A stretch of 64,000 nucleotides of DNA from Magnolia sinica (Eukaryota; Streptophyta; Magnoliopsida; Magnoliales; Magnoliaceae): contig NC_080588.1 of assembly GCF_029962835.1 (NCBI RefSeq), forward strand, positions 64,194,001 to 64,258,000. The letters are read 5' to 3'. A program made the position numbers and the translations under genes. This document shows, piece by piece, positions 1 to 12,289 of the stretch (position 1 is its first letter; each line of letters starts with the position of its first letter). The notes under the pieces are model-generated. The model was not told where the DNA came from and did no database searches. It saw only the letters and a program-made list of their open reading frames with translations.

Positions 1-529
1 CATTGTTTATGAGATCATCCAAATATAACTAAAATTTGAAGCCCATTAGGGCACCCGTGGCACCTGGGAATTCAGGAGCCAAGTTCCTACATGACCCTTG
101 AAAACCCGGGGTGTTACAAGTTACCAGGTTGGAATGCCTATGTGAAGATCTTGGAATTAAGAGAAAAAAAAAATAGTTTCTAAAGTTATAAAGTTCTTAC
201 AAACCTAAATAGAAAGTAAGTTAGTTCTAAAAACAAAAGAAAACCTAAAATTAGAAAGTTTCTAAAAATCAAATAAAACCCTAAACCCAAAAACAGAAAA
301 AGTAAAAAAATAAAAAAATAAAAGATAAAAAAAAAATTAGACAGAGGTTACCACTTTAGGGAGTCTAACTCAGAATCCTACAAAACAAGAAAGTTAGGTT
401 AGTTTCTAAAAATGAGAAAAAATAAGAACCTAATCCTAAAGTTAGAGAATCCTAATATTAACCTAATTCTAAAACTAGTTAATTTCAAAAAAATGTAACC
501 GTCAGTCCCCGGCAACGGCGCCAAAAACT
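1..529 (-). mobile_element. 5' internal end of a minus-strand tRNA-Asp-primed LTR element
   Basis: Read on the minus strand, this is the start of the internal region of the element whose 5' LTR lies at 530-3149. It is A-rich on the plus strand. Its pattern of short 'aaactttctaatt'-like stretches matches the first internal 500 bases of the element at 23795-24330. No reading frame with a known domain is visible. The rest of the element lies left of the window. Confidence 0.75.
506..523 (-). other. Primer binding site complementary to tRNA-Asp
   Basis: The plus strand reads TCCCCGGCAACGGCGCCA, the 3' end (with CCA) of plant tRNA-Asp(GUC) as I know it. The minus strand is therefore an 18/18 primer binding site. 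It lies six bases inside the LTR end at 530, as expected for a 5' LTR/PBS junction. This primer is known from plant Athila/Tat-like gypsy elements and their non-autonomous derivatives. Confidence 0.88.
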
Positions 530-3149
530 TGTTCACACCCCAAGTATAGGGTTGTGATGTAGTAATAATCTGGGTAAGACCGAGGTCGAATCCAAGGGAA
601 CTGAAACCTGTATGTAATCCGAAACTAAGTAGAACTAGAACTAGACTAAGATGAAATCTAAATCGAATAAAATTGAGGAAATAATGGTGAAATATTAATC
701 TAAAACTTAGAGAATTCAAAGGTAGGAACTAGGGATTCAGAGGATCCACCTGTAGAGATCAGGGAGATCTTTATGCTTGATTCAAGAACTCAACTGGACT
801 TAAAGTCCCATCTTCATCCAGTTGAAAAATATAATTATGAAAATCGAATCTGAACTTCTATTGATCTAATTTTTAAGAGATAAGACGGATGTAAATTAGA
901 ATGGATTCCATCACCAAACCATGCCCATGAGACAAGGTAAACAACAGAATTAAACAAATCCACAACCAATCTGAGAGATGTATGAATGTTAGGAAGGATT
1001 CGTCATCCAACCATGTCCATAGGGCAATCGTGAACAACAGGGCTTCCTAACTTCTCGATAAAAAATAATGAAAAGGAAATACACAAAGTCATCGTAGATC
1101 TATTGTAATTTCAGTTACAACAAACCATTAAAAACTAGAGGCATTCCTTATAATCAAACTATACTCAAAATTAATTCATCTAACATAAATCAAGATGTAG
1201 AATCCTTCCCATCACGCCACAAGCTTCACCTTTTAGCCCTATCTAAGAGGTTTAGCCCGACATGATCCAGCTAACTCTCTTAAACAGAAACATAACAAAT
1301 AAGAAATTAAAAAAATAAAAAACTCTATCTCTCTCTCTCTTGAACAACCATCCCCCAGATAGGATTGAATGCCCTCTCTTCACGTCTCTCTCCCTCCTTT
1401 ATAGGAAATTCCAGTTGGTGGTTGGAGTTGGTTTAGACAAGAGGCGGTGTGTGTGAAGCTGCTGCGAAATCTGTTTACGCAGCCGAGAGAAATTCCTGCG
1501 TAAGTCTGCGCAGCAAAAGCATCTGGCGCAACCAGATTCACTCATCAACATGGCCCTGCTGTGGGATCTATTCTGATCAGTGTATTGAGGAGGAATTCCT
1601 TGTTACTGACCCATCAGATGGACGCCCTTGATCATCCTCCAAATCTTATTCTTGGTGCATCGTTTACATTTAATCAGCTTTATTGATCCTCTGTTTTATA
1701 AACAAATTAGTACCGACCCTTGCCTGTTTTGGATTTATCCTCTGAGCGTCCCTGATCGTCATTCTACAGACCCCTGGCCCACTAAATCAGTGGCCCGATC
1801 ACACCGATAGCGCACAACATTGCGGACGTGGGATTCGGTTTATAGCGCGGCGGAACTGACTCCCTGTTTTTCTGGGTTTTCTTCCGGTCCTCTTGGGTAT
1901 GATCGACCCTCCCTCTGCTCTGTTTTAAACGGTCCAGATCATCATACATATTAGAGAGGAGATCCCGGAAGATGATTCAGATCAACAGGATTTTTCGCAA
2001 TTAATTAGAAATATTCCTTATATAGGGCTTCTTTCAACCAGATTTCTCATCTATACTGATATGCCTCTTTACCTGCAATCGATCGGGGTTAGGATGGTTT
2101 CGTCCTAGCTTCCTGATGGATGGCGTGGATCAAGGAGATGACCCATGATGATGGGCGGTTTGCATGCGAAACAGAGAAACGTAAAGAAGGAACTTTTCAC
2201 TTTTGACAAGAATTCTCGATCCCGTGTAATGCGCCGCAACCACTGCTGTATTCGCTGGCTTCATGAAGTGAGGCCCACCTTGCTAATTTGATCAATCTAT
2301 CCCGTCGATTTCTTATATGGAACAGACTCTCCAATGTCCTATTCATTGCATCATCTGTTATCAGTTTCCAATCGTTGGTGTGTTAAAAATAGACCCCATA
2401 GATTTAATCGTTTTTCTCTTCCCAATCTGATGGAATGTCTGGATTTCCCGACCGAGTCATGATGCGGGTCGAATGGCCCACCTTAGTAGTTGGCTTGGTT
2501 CAAAACTGCAACAGGCGCAAAACAAGGGCCTCCTCAGCAAGAGTTTTCAGGTCAAACACGGTTTGACCGTGCTCGCCCGATTGGTGCACAGGGGTGTAAT
2601 ATCCATCATGCACACGCACCCTCTTGTGGGGCCCACTTTCGGTGTTTCCTAGAGAATCTATATCGGTCATTCGTTTCTTCACTTAATATAAGGAGTTGAG
2701 CCCAAGTATTTGAAGCAGATCCAGAGATGAGGTGGGCCCTAACTTGGTGATTTATGGCCGATCTGTCCGTTGGACTACTTCCTCAAAGATCCAACGACTG
2801 AAATTTTAAGTGTGCGGTTACTTTATGGTCCTTAGGCCCGCTATCAAGTTTCGAGTTGAACGGATGGTGGAAACCATGTGATCTTGCATTCTGGATGAAT
2901 TTCAGGCATTTTCATCGTGAAATACTAGATTTTCTTGACTCCAAATTCTTCAATCTAGGTCCCCTGGAGTCCGTATCTTGCCTTGGTAATTTCAGAGCGT
3001 CAAATCCACACTGTTAGTACCATTTTTCAGTCCAAGCTCCTAAATTCACCTTGCACTACAAACACGATTAAAATAGGCCGTTAAACAGTATCATGTTCGT
3101 AAATTCAGGTGATAACTGGGGTCTAATATGAAATATTCGACCCTCAACA
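530..3149 (-). repeat. 5' LTR (2.6 kb) of minus-strand tRNA-Asp-primed element
   Basis: On the plus strand the LTR runs from TGTTCACACC to CCCTCAACA, so on the minus strand it reads TGTTGAGGG...GGTGTGAACA. The ends match the LTRs at 21694-23794 and 32311-33334. The block near 1200-1260, containing 'aagcttcacc' and 'aacctctta'-type sequence in reverse, matches the 'aacctcttagctggggctaag' region of those copies. It is about 0.5 kb longer than the 2.1-kb LTR at 21694, so members differ by internal indels. A minus-strand TATA-like 'cctataaagg' lies near 1398-1407. The right flank 'atcgt' (3150-3154) should be the target duplication; its partner is outside the window. Confidence 0.8.
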
Positions 3150-3894
3150 ATCGTAGAGTATTTTACCTATTGATTTTAAGTTTTCATTGCATGCATTTAA
3201 CTACCATGAGTCGTCCTTTTGCATGGACTTTTCTGGGTGTCTAGTTTTCCTTGAACGTACAAAAAGTACTCTTCTAGGAATCTAAGCCACCTTGGGTGTC
3301 CTTTTTGCACGGTATTTTTCAGGTGGCTAGTTCTCCTTAGGGCGTATCTTTTAGTACTTTTTCGACTGGCTAATTCTCCTTGGGTAACCTTTTTGTCAGC
3401 TGGATATGCATCCCTAGGTCTGTGAGCATATATATGCATTTATGCATTTAAACAAGATTATCTTTGTGGAATTTATCTGACGAATGCGTATCTGATGAAC
3501 CTTATCTGATTTCTATGATACTCATTATGAAATATTTGTTATACACTATTCCTGATAACTATGCTTAATTATCTTGATGATACGATAAATCTTGAGGGTT
3601 ATACCTCACTGGGATAGCCATTAACGCTATCAAACCGTATTCAGTGTGCAGGACACATGGATGATGTGTGAGTTGACTCTGGTGCGTCGATGGAGAGATC
3701 GATGGCTATACGGCTCTAATTTCTACACTACTTTCATTATTTTGTTGTTCAATCTTTAATTATGAAACATTGGTTTGTATAAGTTTTCGGGTAACCACAA
3801 GAATAATTAATTATGTATATTTGACTCCCTCTTATACTTGATTTGCTTATATTCCACTAGATTACTAACTCTAATTAAGAATATATATATATAT

Positions 3895-3937
<43 letters not shown>

Positions 3938-4024
3938 CACACACGTGGTATTTGAGCCTCTGTTAAAGGTTAATGCTTGGATTTTTAAAAAACGAGTAGT
4001 ATACTCGGATTCCGGGAACCGGGG
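3150..4024 (+). repeat. Remnant of an older LTR, interrupted at 4024
   Basis: The sequence around 3596-3700 has a 'cactg..gat' block followed by a 'gcaggacaca' stretch, like the 3' part of the LTR at 4025-7443 (6965-7050). It ends at an 'attccgggaaccgggg' tail like that LTR's own 'cccgggaactcggg' tail. The terminal TGTTACA expected at its end is found at 7449-7455, across the inserted LTR. It holds an (AT)n and (AG)n microsatellite at 3881-3933. No coding potential seen. Confidence 0.55.
3899..3933. repeat. (AG)n microsatellite
   Basis: About 17 uninterrupted AG dinucleotides follow a short (AT)n run at 3881-3894. Confidence 0.95.
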
Positions 4025-7000
4025 TGTAACATCCTTGATTTTCACTGTTTTGGATTTCCAAAAATCCATCAATTTTTATTTTATTTTTATTTTATTTAAT
4101 TAACCTAAATATTACTTAATGACCATTAGCACTCAATGTCAGTTTATACAGGGTGTACCAGTGAAGAACCGCAGAAGTCCGGTTAATCATGTAACGTCCT
4201 GTCCAACCAGAACAGTGTACTGAGGCGTCCTCGTAGGATTTACCGCAGGACCGTTCATTTAAACTACTCATGGGTTGGTGCCATAACTAAATTAAGTTAG
4301 GATTAGCCCATTAGAGTAGACCAGTCGGGTTGTGATTAGGCCAAGTGCGGGCCGTCAAGCCAAATGACCATTTACACTTGGCAGCAGCCCGTGCGGGCTA
4401 TACCGCGACATAGGAAGGTCAAAAAATTATAAAAATTGGGGGGAGCATAGATCTCACTGGGCTTGGGGACCATCGCGGACCACGGACCCAGTGGACACTC
4501 AGAAGTGTAATCTGGCACTTGCCAGATGCGCCCCACCAATGCCAAAATTAGAATCTGGCACGTGTAAATAAAACTGAAATGTAAGACATTTCAGCCATCA
4601 GATTTCTTCATAATTTATGATGAGGGTCTGATGTATTTTTCTACACCCGCCCACAAAATCTGGGTCCCAATCATGGCACGGTGACCGTCCGATCATCCCC
4701 AAATTTTACATGGCCCTTCATCGGGACATGGAGCACCTATCCTATAAGTTTTATGCCCAGAGGGCCACCAGAACTGCCCCAATTCTCCAAACGAAATCTA
4801 GACCGCTCGTTGGTGGACCACTAGATCCAAAATTATAAAATAATGTCCATCCCATTGGGCTTGACGTCCATCACGGGAATCGGACCTGGGTACGGTCCAG
4901 AACCGGTCAACTTGAGCTGAAGGACGAGTGCATGAGAAGTGCAAATACCCTAAAGGAATGAGTTGGAACTTAAGTGAATTGAGTCGTCCATTCTTATGCA
5001 AAGTTGAGGATTTTGGACCGTCGGTTTACAACCAAACTTTACCCATGGAGTAAGGATATTTCCCTGCTCATATCCGTATAGCCGCGGCCCTGATCGACTA
5101 TCGGTGACTGTTGAACAGACTTCTTATCATATATGTCGATCGGCGCATCCGAATGGCGGGCCGATCATATTCATACGTAGATCATCATTAGGGCTAGTTA
5201 TCCTACGGTGTATATTGACTTGTACACCCCATAGTGAGCCCTAGAGGCTAGAAAGACCCTCTCATAGGCTAATATAGTGAAAACTCATCCTTTAGGGCCA
5301 TTTACACCAAACCTGAGACTATATAAAGGCCTCATTTGGGGCACCCCTCTCCCCATACGAATTTGCCCTAGAGAAAGGAAAGAGAAAAGAGAGAAAGGGA
5401 GAAGAGAAAGAGGAGAAAGGAGGAGAAAGAGAGAGGAAGAAGAAAGGAAAGGAGTATGTGGTAGGAGGTGGGGCCGAAGGAAGCTCAACCTTGCAACTCT
5501 CTACCCATTCTCCAAGGAAACCTCCACCAAACCCACCCATGATGAGAAGCGGAGGTAAGAATGGTATATTTCCCTTCAATAGAGCAACTTAGTGTAGATT
5601 TCTAGGCATTAATGTTGTCTTTCTTGATTTTAATTTAGGAAAGGTGGTTTTAACCCAAATTCCCAAACCCTAAGATCTCAAAGAATGGAAATCTCATCTT
5701 AAGGTGCAGACTATTATCCTTAGGTGGCCTAACACCAATTATAGTTGGAGTTTAATGATTTTGTTTGCTTGGTATGTTGTATGGAAGAATCTATAAGAAC
5801 CTAGGGATGACATATTGTTGGAATTGTATGAATGGCATGTTTATTCCTCTTTGATGTTAATCTTGCCTCTCTCACGATTAGTGTATGGATGATTACATGC
5901 TCATGTATGGTTGATTTCGTTTCTCATATGTGTTGCTTCATATTGTGTATGAATCATTTGCTCTATGTATTTGATTCCTTGAGGTGTAGGAAGTGCTTAA
6001 CTTCCTCACCAACCCACACCATACACATACACCTTATTCATGATATTAATAGTTTGCTTGCTAGAGAAATTTGAGTTGTATGTTGAACAACATGAGAGCA
6101 TGGTGTTGAATATGTTTAATGTTACATTAGTAGTTGGCATGCTATGAATCACTATTCCTACCCCTGGGTTGGTCAAGAACATGAGGAGAGCGAAGGTGGT
6201 TCCATTGGTAGGACCACCTTGAGGCTAAACCCATGGGTTTGGACAAGTACGTGTGGGCGGCAGTAGTTAGGCTACATGGGTCGCTTGTACCCGATGTCGT
6301 TCCGCCACATACTTGCCTGAGCTTGTGCGGTTCAGTCCACTAGCTGACCCACCTAGTTTGTTAACCTTGTTTGCTCACACATGTATGGAATCTGGAACAC
6401 CCCACCACCGTTGTAGCCCATCGATACCGGATAGAATATTGATCCACAGTCTCGTGAGCCGGGCATGGTGGAATGAGACACTATGTCCGAGCTGTCGGCC
6501 TACGCTGGGGTGACGCGCCTCCCCGTAGTGACCACGAGCGACCCCACATTCAGCACCCCCCATGTGCTTGAAGTCGGGGATGGAAAAAACCCGATGGGGT
6601 CAAGGATCGCGGGGTCTCGGCCTCACACATTGGGGGTCTTGGTCTCGCAACTAGTTCAGGGCATTTGATACGTGGGGTGTATCAGATTCTCAAATCTGCT
6701 AGATGAATGGACTTAACTAAGAACCCGGTTAACATCATCATTGCATGGCATTAGCTAGGTTGGCGACTCGGCAGTCGAGGTCGACTGAGGGAGTGTTGGC
6801 ATTGGCGATCGTTAGATGTTGTCGCACGAGGGAGCGTTGTGGTGAGGGCATACATCATATCATCCTGCATGCATGCATATTAACAAGACTAGATAGATGT
6901 TTATGATTGATTGCTTTTCATTAAATTCTTATTATAATTGATGCTTGTTGCAACTTAAGGCTAATAGCACCCACTGAGTTGATCACTCACTCACACTCTG

Positions 7001-7443
7001 GGACGGTGTTTTAAAACACCAACCAGACCCGTTCATAGATGCAGGTGATTTAGACTTCGTGGAGCCTGTCGATGCGAGCCTTGAGGAGGAGGACCGGTTC
7101 TCTTCTTCCAGCTAATGAACGGGTCCTCATCGGACCTGTAGATGGCACGTTGGATCGCCGCGCAGAGGGCTCAGCTATATTCTTTTTTGACATATTATTC
7201 TTTTTGTGAATTTGTTGGGCGTCACCTTGTGCGCCCGTTTGTATTCTTTTAGGTATGTATATATAAGTATAATTGATTTTCTTCTATTTCAGTAGACTTG
7301 TGTGGTTGTGCTTCATGTTCCAAGAAGTTCCAGAATGCGCATTTAGACTGGATTAATCGCATATTAATGAAAACTGGATATAAGTGACCCCGGGAACTCG
7401 GGAGTCGAGCGTATGCACGACCCCCGATTTTCAGGGTGTTACA
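4025..7443 (+). repeat. Solo LTR (3.4 kb), gypsy/chromovirus-like ends, TSD CGGGG
   Basis: The ends are TGTAACATCC and GGGTGTTACA, typical of long plant gypsy LTRs. Exactly five bases, CGGGG, precede it (4020-4024) and follow it (7444-7448), a perfect target site duplication. No internal region or second LTR remains, so it is a solo LTR left by LTR-LTR recombination. A TATA box in 'ctatataaagg' (about 5319-5329) is followed by a GA-rich leader. An inverted relative lies at 33335-34402. The small reading frames inside (for example the Arg/Glu-rich one at 5277-5558) come from the GA-rich tract and are not treated as genes. Confidence 0.8.
5319..5329 (+). promoter_or_regulatory. TATA box of the solo LTR
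   Basis: The sequence CTATATAAAGG sits mid-LTR, where U3 meets R in plant gypsy LTRs. A purine-rich leader follows at 5366-5450. Inference from position and sequence only. Confidence 0.5.
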
Positions 7444-7455
7444 CGGGGTGTTACA

Positions 7456-7923
7456 TAGTTGGAGTATAGCTTTTGATCCTTTGAATTGTAAAAGTCATGC
7501 CCACCATGAAAAGGGCTTACATAAGTTAGGAGAATAACACGGTTGGGCCAAATTGGAACCTTACTATTTTCAGCTGAAAACCATGAAGTCCGGTAGGAAT
7601 AGTGTTCGTCCATAAATAGTAAGTTTGTTATTTCCGGTAAGTCACTTTTTAGGGTGTTTGAGTTGGAGTTTGACTCTAAAAATCCATCTTGGGTTTGAGC
7701 TCTTTATGTAAAGAGTTGTATTTTCATTTTTATCATCAACCAATCCATTTGGAATTTTTTAGGAATTATTTCTGCTTTTATTCCTCATAAATTTGAGGAA
7801 GGTCAATGAGGCGTCCAGATAGCTCTGTAGATTCTGTGTAGTTATTCCCTTGTGACCATCCCTTTGCTCGTCCCAATAAGTAAAACCAAAGGAAAAGTCA
7901 TTTAAATTTTTGGGAGACTAAAT
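7456..7923. other. Intergenic, no gene recognised
   Basis: AT-rich sequence to the right of the nested LTRs. It starts with the continuation of the old LTR target ('tagttggag'). No reading frame has a recognisable domain. Confidence 0.5.
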
Positions 7924-8217
7924 TCTTGATACGAAAGCACTAAAAAATTATACACATTATATGCGTTAGCTTAGTTCAAATAGAATAAATTGTGAAGCAA
8001 AGTCACAATCCAAAATCAGATTAGTTGAGCTGCACAACATAGGATATTTTTCTTTTCTAACCGTCCAATAAATGTCCACCAATCAAAAAGTCAGAAAAAT
8101 AAATAAGTATACTGGGACCCATAATTTGGACTGATCAACTTAAATTACTCATATATCAGGGGCACAATTTCTAAGTGCATGCGGATCATCCATTGCACTT
8201 TGCTAAAGTATTAGAGT
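7924..8217. mobile_element. MITE-like element, family M2 copy 1
   Basis: Imperfect inverted ends (left 'cttgatacgaaagcac', right 'gcactttgctaaagtatta') enclose an internal block, with 'ggatatttttc' near 8042 and 'tgtccaccaatc' near 8074. That block is also present at 17858-18258 and, in reverse orientation, at 9518-9874. No coding capacity. Boundaries are approximate and no target duplication was resolved. Confidence 0.5.
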
Positions 8218-8391
8218 TTTTCGTCAACCAGAGTAATTAATGAAGGATATAAAATTCATAAAACCTTACCAAAAAAAAAAAGAGACATAAATCATAAACC
8301 GGATTTTCTAGCTCCACACTTCCATTCATTGCACCCTTGATCAAGAAGTATATGGTTTTTGGGTCCCCTCACCTTTTGGGCCCTTTTGTTC

Positions 8392-8394
<3 letters not shown>

Positions 8395-8429
<35 letters not shown>
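8395..8429. repeat. (GA)n microsatellite
   Basis: About 17 uninterrupted AG dinucleotides. Confidence 0.95.
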
Positions 8430-8430
<1 letters not shown>

Positions 8431-9517
8431 GGTCATGAATCATGGGTGACCAACTGAGTATAGTGGGGTGACATGGCCAGGGTGGAACCTTTTTTTAAAC
8501 AAGGGCATAATGCCCCATGAGAGAAGAGCGTGGGTGCGGGGCAACCGTTGCTTTTGGAAAGTCGGTGGGCTGCTGATGCACCAAATTAGAGATGAAGATG
8601 ATATGATATTCTCATTAGACTTCGATTGTCGAATATCAAAGTATCCGGTTCTTCATTTCTAACTCCATAAAGCAGATACAAGAAGATTAAAAAAAAAAAA
8701 TACAGAGAGATGATGGGATTATTATCTTATTACTATCTTCACATGAGATTGGTGCAAAAACACGCAAGAGCAAATCACATGCCCCAATCAACAAGCGCCT
8801 TACATGTGCAACAATCATACACGTGTGCAAGACATCAACCGTTCAGTTATCCGGCCCGAAACTTGATAAGTAGGCTTCTGTTTTCAATGTTAAACAGTAT
8901 CTTCCCATGCACATGATACGTGGGACTGGCCGGATTTTTAGATTAGAGCATATATTGTCTAGGGCCCACCTGATGAATGGACCTGATCTTCCAATTGCAT
9001 GCATGTTTTCCACGTGTGGGGCACTTGAAGATGGGCGGCTGAAAGGGGGTAAGGGATGAGTATGGTGCGTTTGACAATGCCGACAAACGTCTCGGTTTGG
9101 TTGATTTGGACGGTTGGTATGACGACTTGGAAAAGCCGAACAAAGACAACATCTTGGTGCGGAGATGGTCGGCTTTGGGGCTTAAAGTAGGACATGGAAG
9201 CCTTATCACCTTCTCTTTTAAAGCTCCATGATTGCCGATTTCTACACCTCAAAATCTCTCTCCCCTCCCCGGGAATCAAATGCCCATGATAGAAAATCAT
9301 TTGTGGGGCCCACCTGCCTAACCCTTGCCGCCCTACATCATCGTCCTACTTGTACCCCACATCACCCCGACACGTGACCACCGCCGAAGAATCGGGTTTT
9401 TGGATTGTCCACGTCAGCATGTAATTGGAGTGCTGCTTTATCCACTGGGGGGTTAGTGTGAGATATGTGCTGACGCTGGATAAACCTCCACTTGTCTTAT
9501 CAGTATCAGATAAAAGC
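8430..9517. other. Intergenic, no gene recognised
   Basis: No domain or splice-consistent gene seen. It contains dispersed plant-type 'gggcccacc' sequence. The overlapping minus-strand frames at 8943-9300 have no recognisable motif or coding bias and are left out. Confidence 0.5.
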
Positions 9518-9874
9518 TTTGATACTCCTGCAGAGGGTGATGGATGATACGCACGCACTTAGAAATTACCTGGAAGTTGAATACACGTCGTACAAGAAAT
9601 TCGAACCGAACCGTCCAAGTTCAGAGTCGCACTTTAGATTGCATCAAGAACGAAACATTAGGCCTATTACATTATCTGATTATCCGATTAGGGTACATTG
9701 ATTGGACAGTTACAAATAAAATATATCCAATGGTCCTATTTCAATGAAGAAGCGTCCATGTATTAGAGATCGGTACTGTAACTGAATGACAGTGGGTTCC
9801 ACCATTTTTTCCGTTTAGATTGATTTAACATATGTGCATGTCTATCAAGTGTCACAGTCTTCCGGAGTATCAAA
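9518..9874. mobile_element. MITE-like element, family M2 copy 2 (reverse orientation)
   Basis: The left end TTTGATACTCCTGCAG and right end CTTCCGGAGTATCAAA are inverted repeats of each other. The subterminal 'ggtgatggatgatacgcacg' and 'cacttagaaattacctgg' blocks match, in reverse, the right end of the copy at 17858-18258. No coding capacity. Superfamily not assigned. Confidence 0.6.
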
Positions 9875-11271
9875 TAACCCCCACTTAATTTTATGACTAA
9901 AACATCTCATACGAGTTTCCTACAATTTACTGAGTGGTAGCAACTCACCTTCGGTGCACTTGGCATAGATAGATGCTGATCTGGACCACTCAAATGGTGG
10001 AATATACTGTAGATTAATGATGGCCCAAAATTCACACAGAAAAAATGTAAACATTCGATTTGAATCTTCATTTGGACCGCTAATTTCCACCTGAGTGCTA
10101 GCACGTACGATGGTCGGATAATCGTGGGTTTTGTGATATACTCCATCCATCCACAAAGGGAAGCATGACTTGAACGGTTCAGATTACATGCCTCTGAACC
10201 ACATGGAAAGCAGATGAGTTACTAAAATTAGATTAGTTGTGGCAAACGCACCTTTTGATTCTTTCCAAGCATTACAGTTATTATTATATTAATATGGTTG
10301 GTTGGATGCGTTGATAGTATCGTAATTAATCAATTGAATATATGATTTCTTCCTTTATTCCAATTATTCTCAATCATCCGATCTAAGGTGAGTTTGGAGG
10401 TGGGTCACATGTGATATCTCTTTGGCCACAGTGTCAAAGTCAATGTCTATCTGCTGTTGACGATTCTAGATAGACATTATAGTAGTCCTTCATGAAAACT
10501 AGTCGAGAAATGCTACGTGCACTCGCTTAGGTGCACCTAGCCTCACACGTGGAAACAATGCACACGTGTGTGAGATCAGAGCCATCTGTCGTGTAGTCCC
10601 AACGTGTAGATGCTATTACACAAAAAAAGGCCTACATGATCGTCATGCGTTTTCCACCTTTACTAAACAAGTGAGTGGTTTGATTTGACGTACACATGTG
10701 GCCCACCTGATTATCTTATTTGCTTCAGTTTAGATGTATGGAATCGAGGAATGAGGATCGTGTGAAGAGCCATTCAGATCTTACATACGTGTGCCTCAGT
10801 CAAAGTGTGAGGTTGGGGCACTTTCAGAAGTGCACTCGTGTGAGCACAAAAAAATCCCCCTGGCCCATCATATACCGTGCAAAGGAGATAATGGTTCAGG
10901 TACAATGGAAGCGAACCTTCACATACGACACTATTTCTTTACGTCCCACGTGTCACTTACTCGAAATCTGAACCGTGCAAAAATGAAGGCACTTTAAAGC
11001 TTGCCTGGTATAAGATCCTACAGATCCACTTCTCACGTTGGCCACACCTGTATATCGAATCGGACCATCGGTGGATTAGGAATCCTGATGAGTGGAACAT
11101 ACTGGTTTTGGCCGCGGGTGATATTTGTAGTATAGATCACCTTTCGCACGGCTCAGATGTTCTAAGGAAGGAATTATGTGTAACAGTTGAAATTCTCTCT
11201 TTCTGCATGGCTTTTGAGGAACGGTAGTATCCAACGCGCTGCATAGAACTTCTATACAGTACCATCCTAAC
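9875..11271. other. Intergenic, possible further MITE remnants
   Basis: No gene recognised. The stretch at 10510-10860 has 'gtgcactcg' blocks near both edges in opposite orientation, so it may be another decayed inverted-repeat element. This was not resolved. Confidence 0.4.
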
Positions 11272-11732
11272 AGTGGAAGCGGATTGCGTCCTACCCCACG
11301 GTCCTGCAGAGGGGTAAATGGGGACCATCGTGATGTTTGGGTTTTATCCTCGCCGTCTATCCAATTTTTCAGATTTGTTTGAATATTAGAAAAAGGAAAT
11401 AGGCGAATCCAAGGCTCAAGTGGACCACACGGTGGGGATTGAACACCCACCATTAAAAACTTCTTGGGAGTTGCAGAAGTTTTGATCGAGCTGATATTTG
11501 TGTTTTCCCTTCGTCCATGTAAGCTTTCAATGGTGGGCATCATTATCACTACTCTTCATATGATGCGGTCGACTTAAGCCTTAGATCTACCTATTGTTTG
11601 ATCTCATATCATAAAATGATCTGAAAAATTGGATGGACGGTATGGATAAAACTCATACATCTCGGTGGACCCCACAGAGCCCCTGCCTGGACCGAGTCCG
11701 TCCAGCGGCGGCAGGACGCTATCCGCTACCCT
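11272..11732. mobile_element. Mutator-like MITE, family M1 copy 1
   Basis: The left end reads GGAAGCGGATTGCGTCCT. The right end, reverse-complemented, reads GGGTAGCGGATAGCGTCCT. Subterminal 'gatgt.tgggttttatcc' and its inverted counterpart also pair, giving long inverted ends. No clear target duplication was found. It lies one base left of the next copy's target duplication. The family resembles 11742-12280 and 13236-13703. Confidence 0.6.
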
Positions 11733-11741
11733 TTAAAAAAG

Positions 11742-12280
11742 GGAAACGGATTGGCTACTCCCCCTGACACCAGCCAATGGCTGGTGGTCGATGCTCTGTG
11801 GGCCCCACAATGATGTAATTGTTTCATCCATGCCTTCCATCTATTTTTACAGATTATTTTAAAATATGAGACCAAAAATGATATATATCAAGATCTTAAG
11901 TGGACCACATTACAGGAAACAGTGTTGAATGAGCGTCGACCATTAAAAAACATTTTGGGGCCATAAAAGTTTTGGATTAAGATGATTTTTGTTTTTTCCC
12001 TTCATCTGGGCCTGTATGACCTAATCAACATATTGGATGTCAAATAAACAGTACAGTGGGCCTTAGAAGGATTTTGATGGTGGATATCCAATCACCATTG
12101 TTTTCATGTGGTGTGGCCCAACTGAGAATCTTATATGTCTCATTTTTGGCATAAAGCCATAAAATGATCTATAAAAATGGATGAACTGAATGGATAAAAC
12201 ACATACATCATTATGGGCCCCACAGAGCACCGACCATCAGCCACAATGCTGGTGTCAGGGGGTGTAGCCAATCCGTTCCC
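11742..12280. mobile_element. Mutator-like MITE with perfect 9-bp TSD, family M1 copy 2
   Basis: The long terminal inverted repeats (about 80 bases, a few mismatches) begin GGAAACGGATTGGCTACTCC on the left and, reverse-complemented, GGGAACGGATTGGCTACACC on the right. The 9-bp sequence TTAAAAAAG stands immediately outside both ends (11733-11741 and 12281-12289). Long inverted ends plus a 9-bp duplication are the Mutator hallmark. At 539 bp with no transposase it is non-autonomous. Confidence 0.85.
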
Positions 12281-12289
12281 TTAAAAAAG

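Noticed and set aside
506-523. tRNA-Asp-like sequence, possible tRNA gene
   Set aside because: Only the last 18 bases of a tRNA, including CCA, are present. They lie at an LTR border, so this is a primer binding site, not a gene.
31-719. Minus-strand 106-codon frame over the primer binding site
   Set aside because: Crosses the LTR/PBS junction of the minus-strand element, where no protein is encoded in such elements.
5277-5579. Arg/Glu-rich open frame and its antisense frames
   Set aside because: Produced by the GA-rich leader of a solo LTR. No domain and no coding bias.
9346-9747. Several overlapping 67-70 codon frames
   Set aside because: Overlap the end of an M2 MITE. Frames on both strands and no domain.
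11076-11549. 157-codon minus-strand frame
   Set aside because: Covers a Mutator-type MITE and its flank. No recognisable domain and no splice-supported partner.
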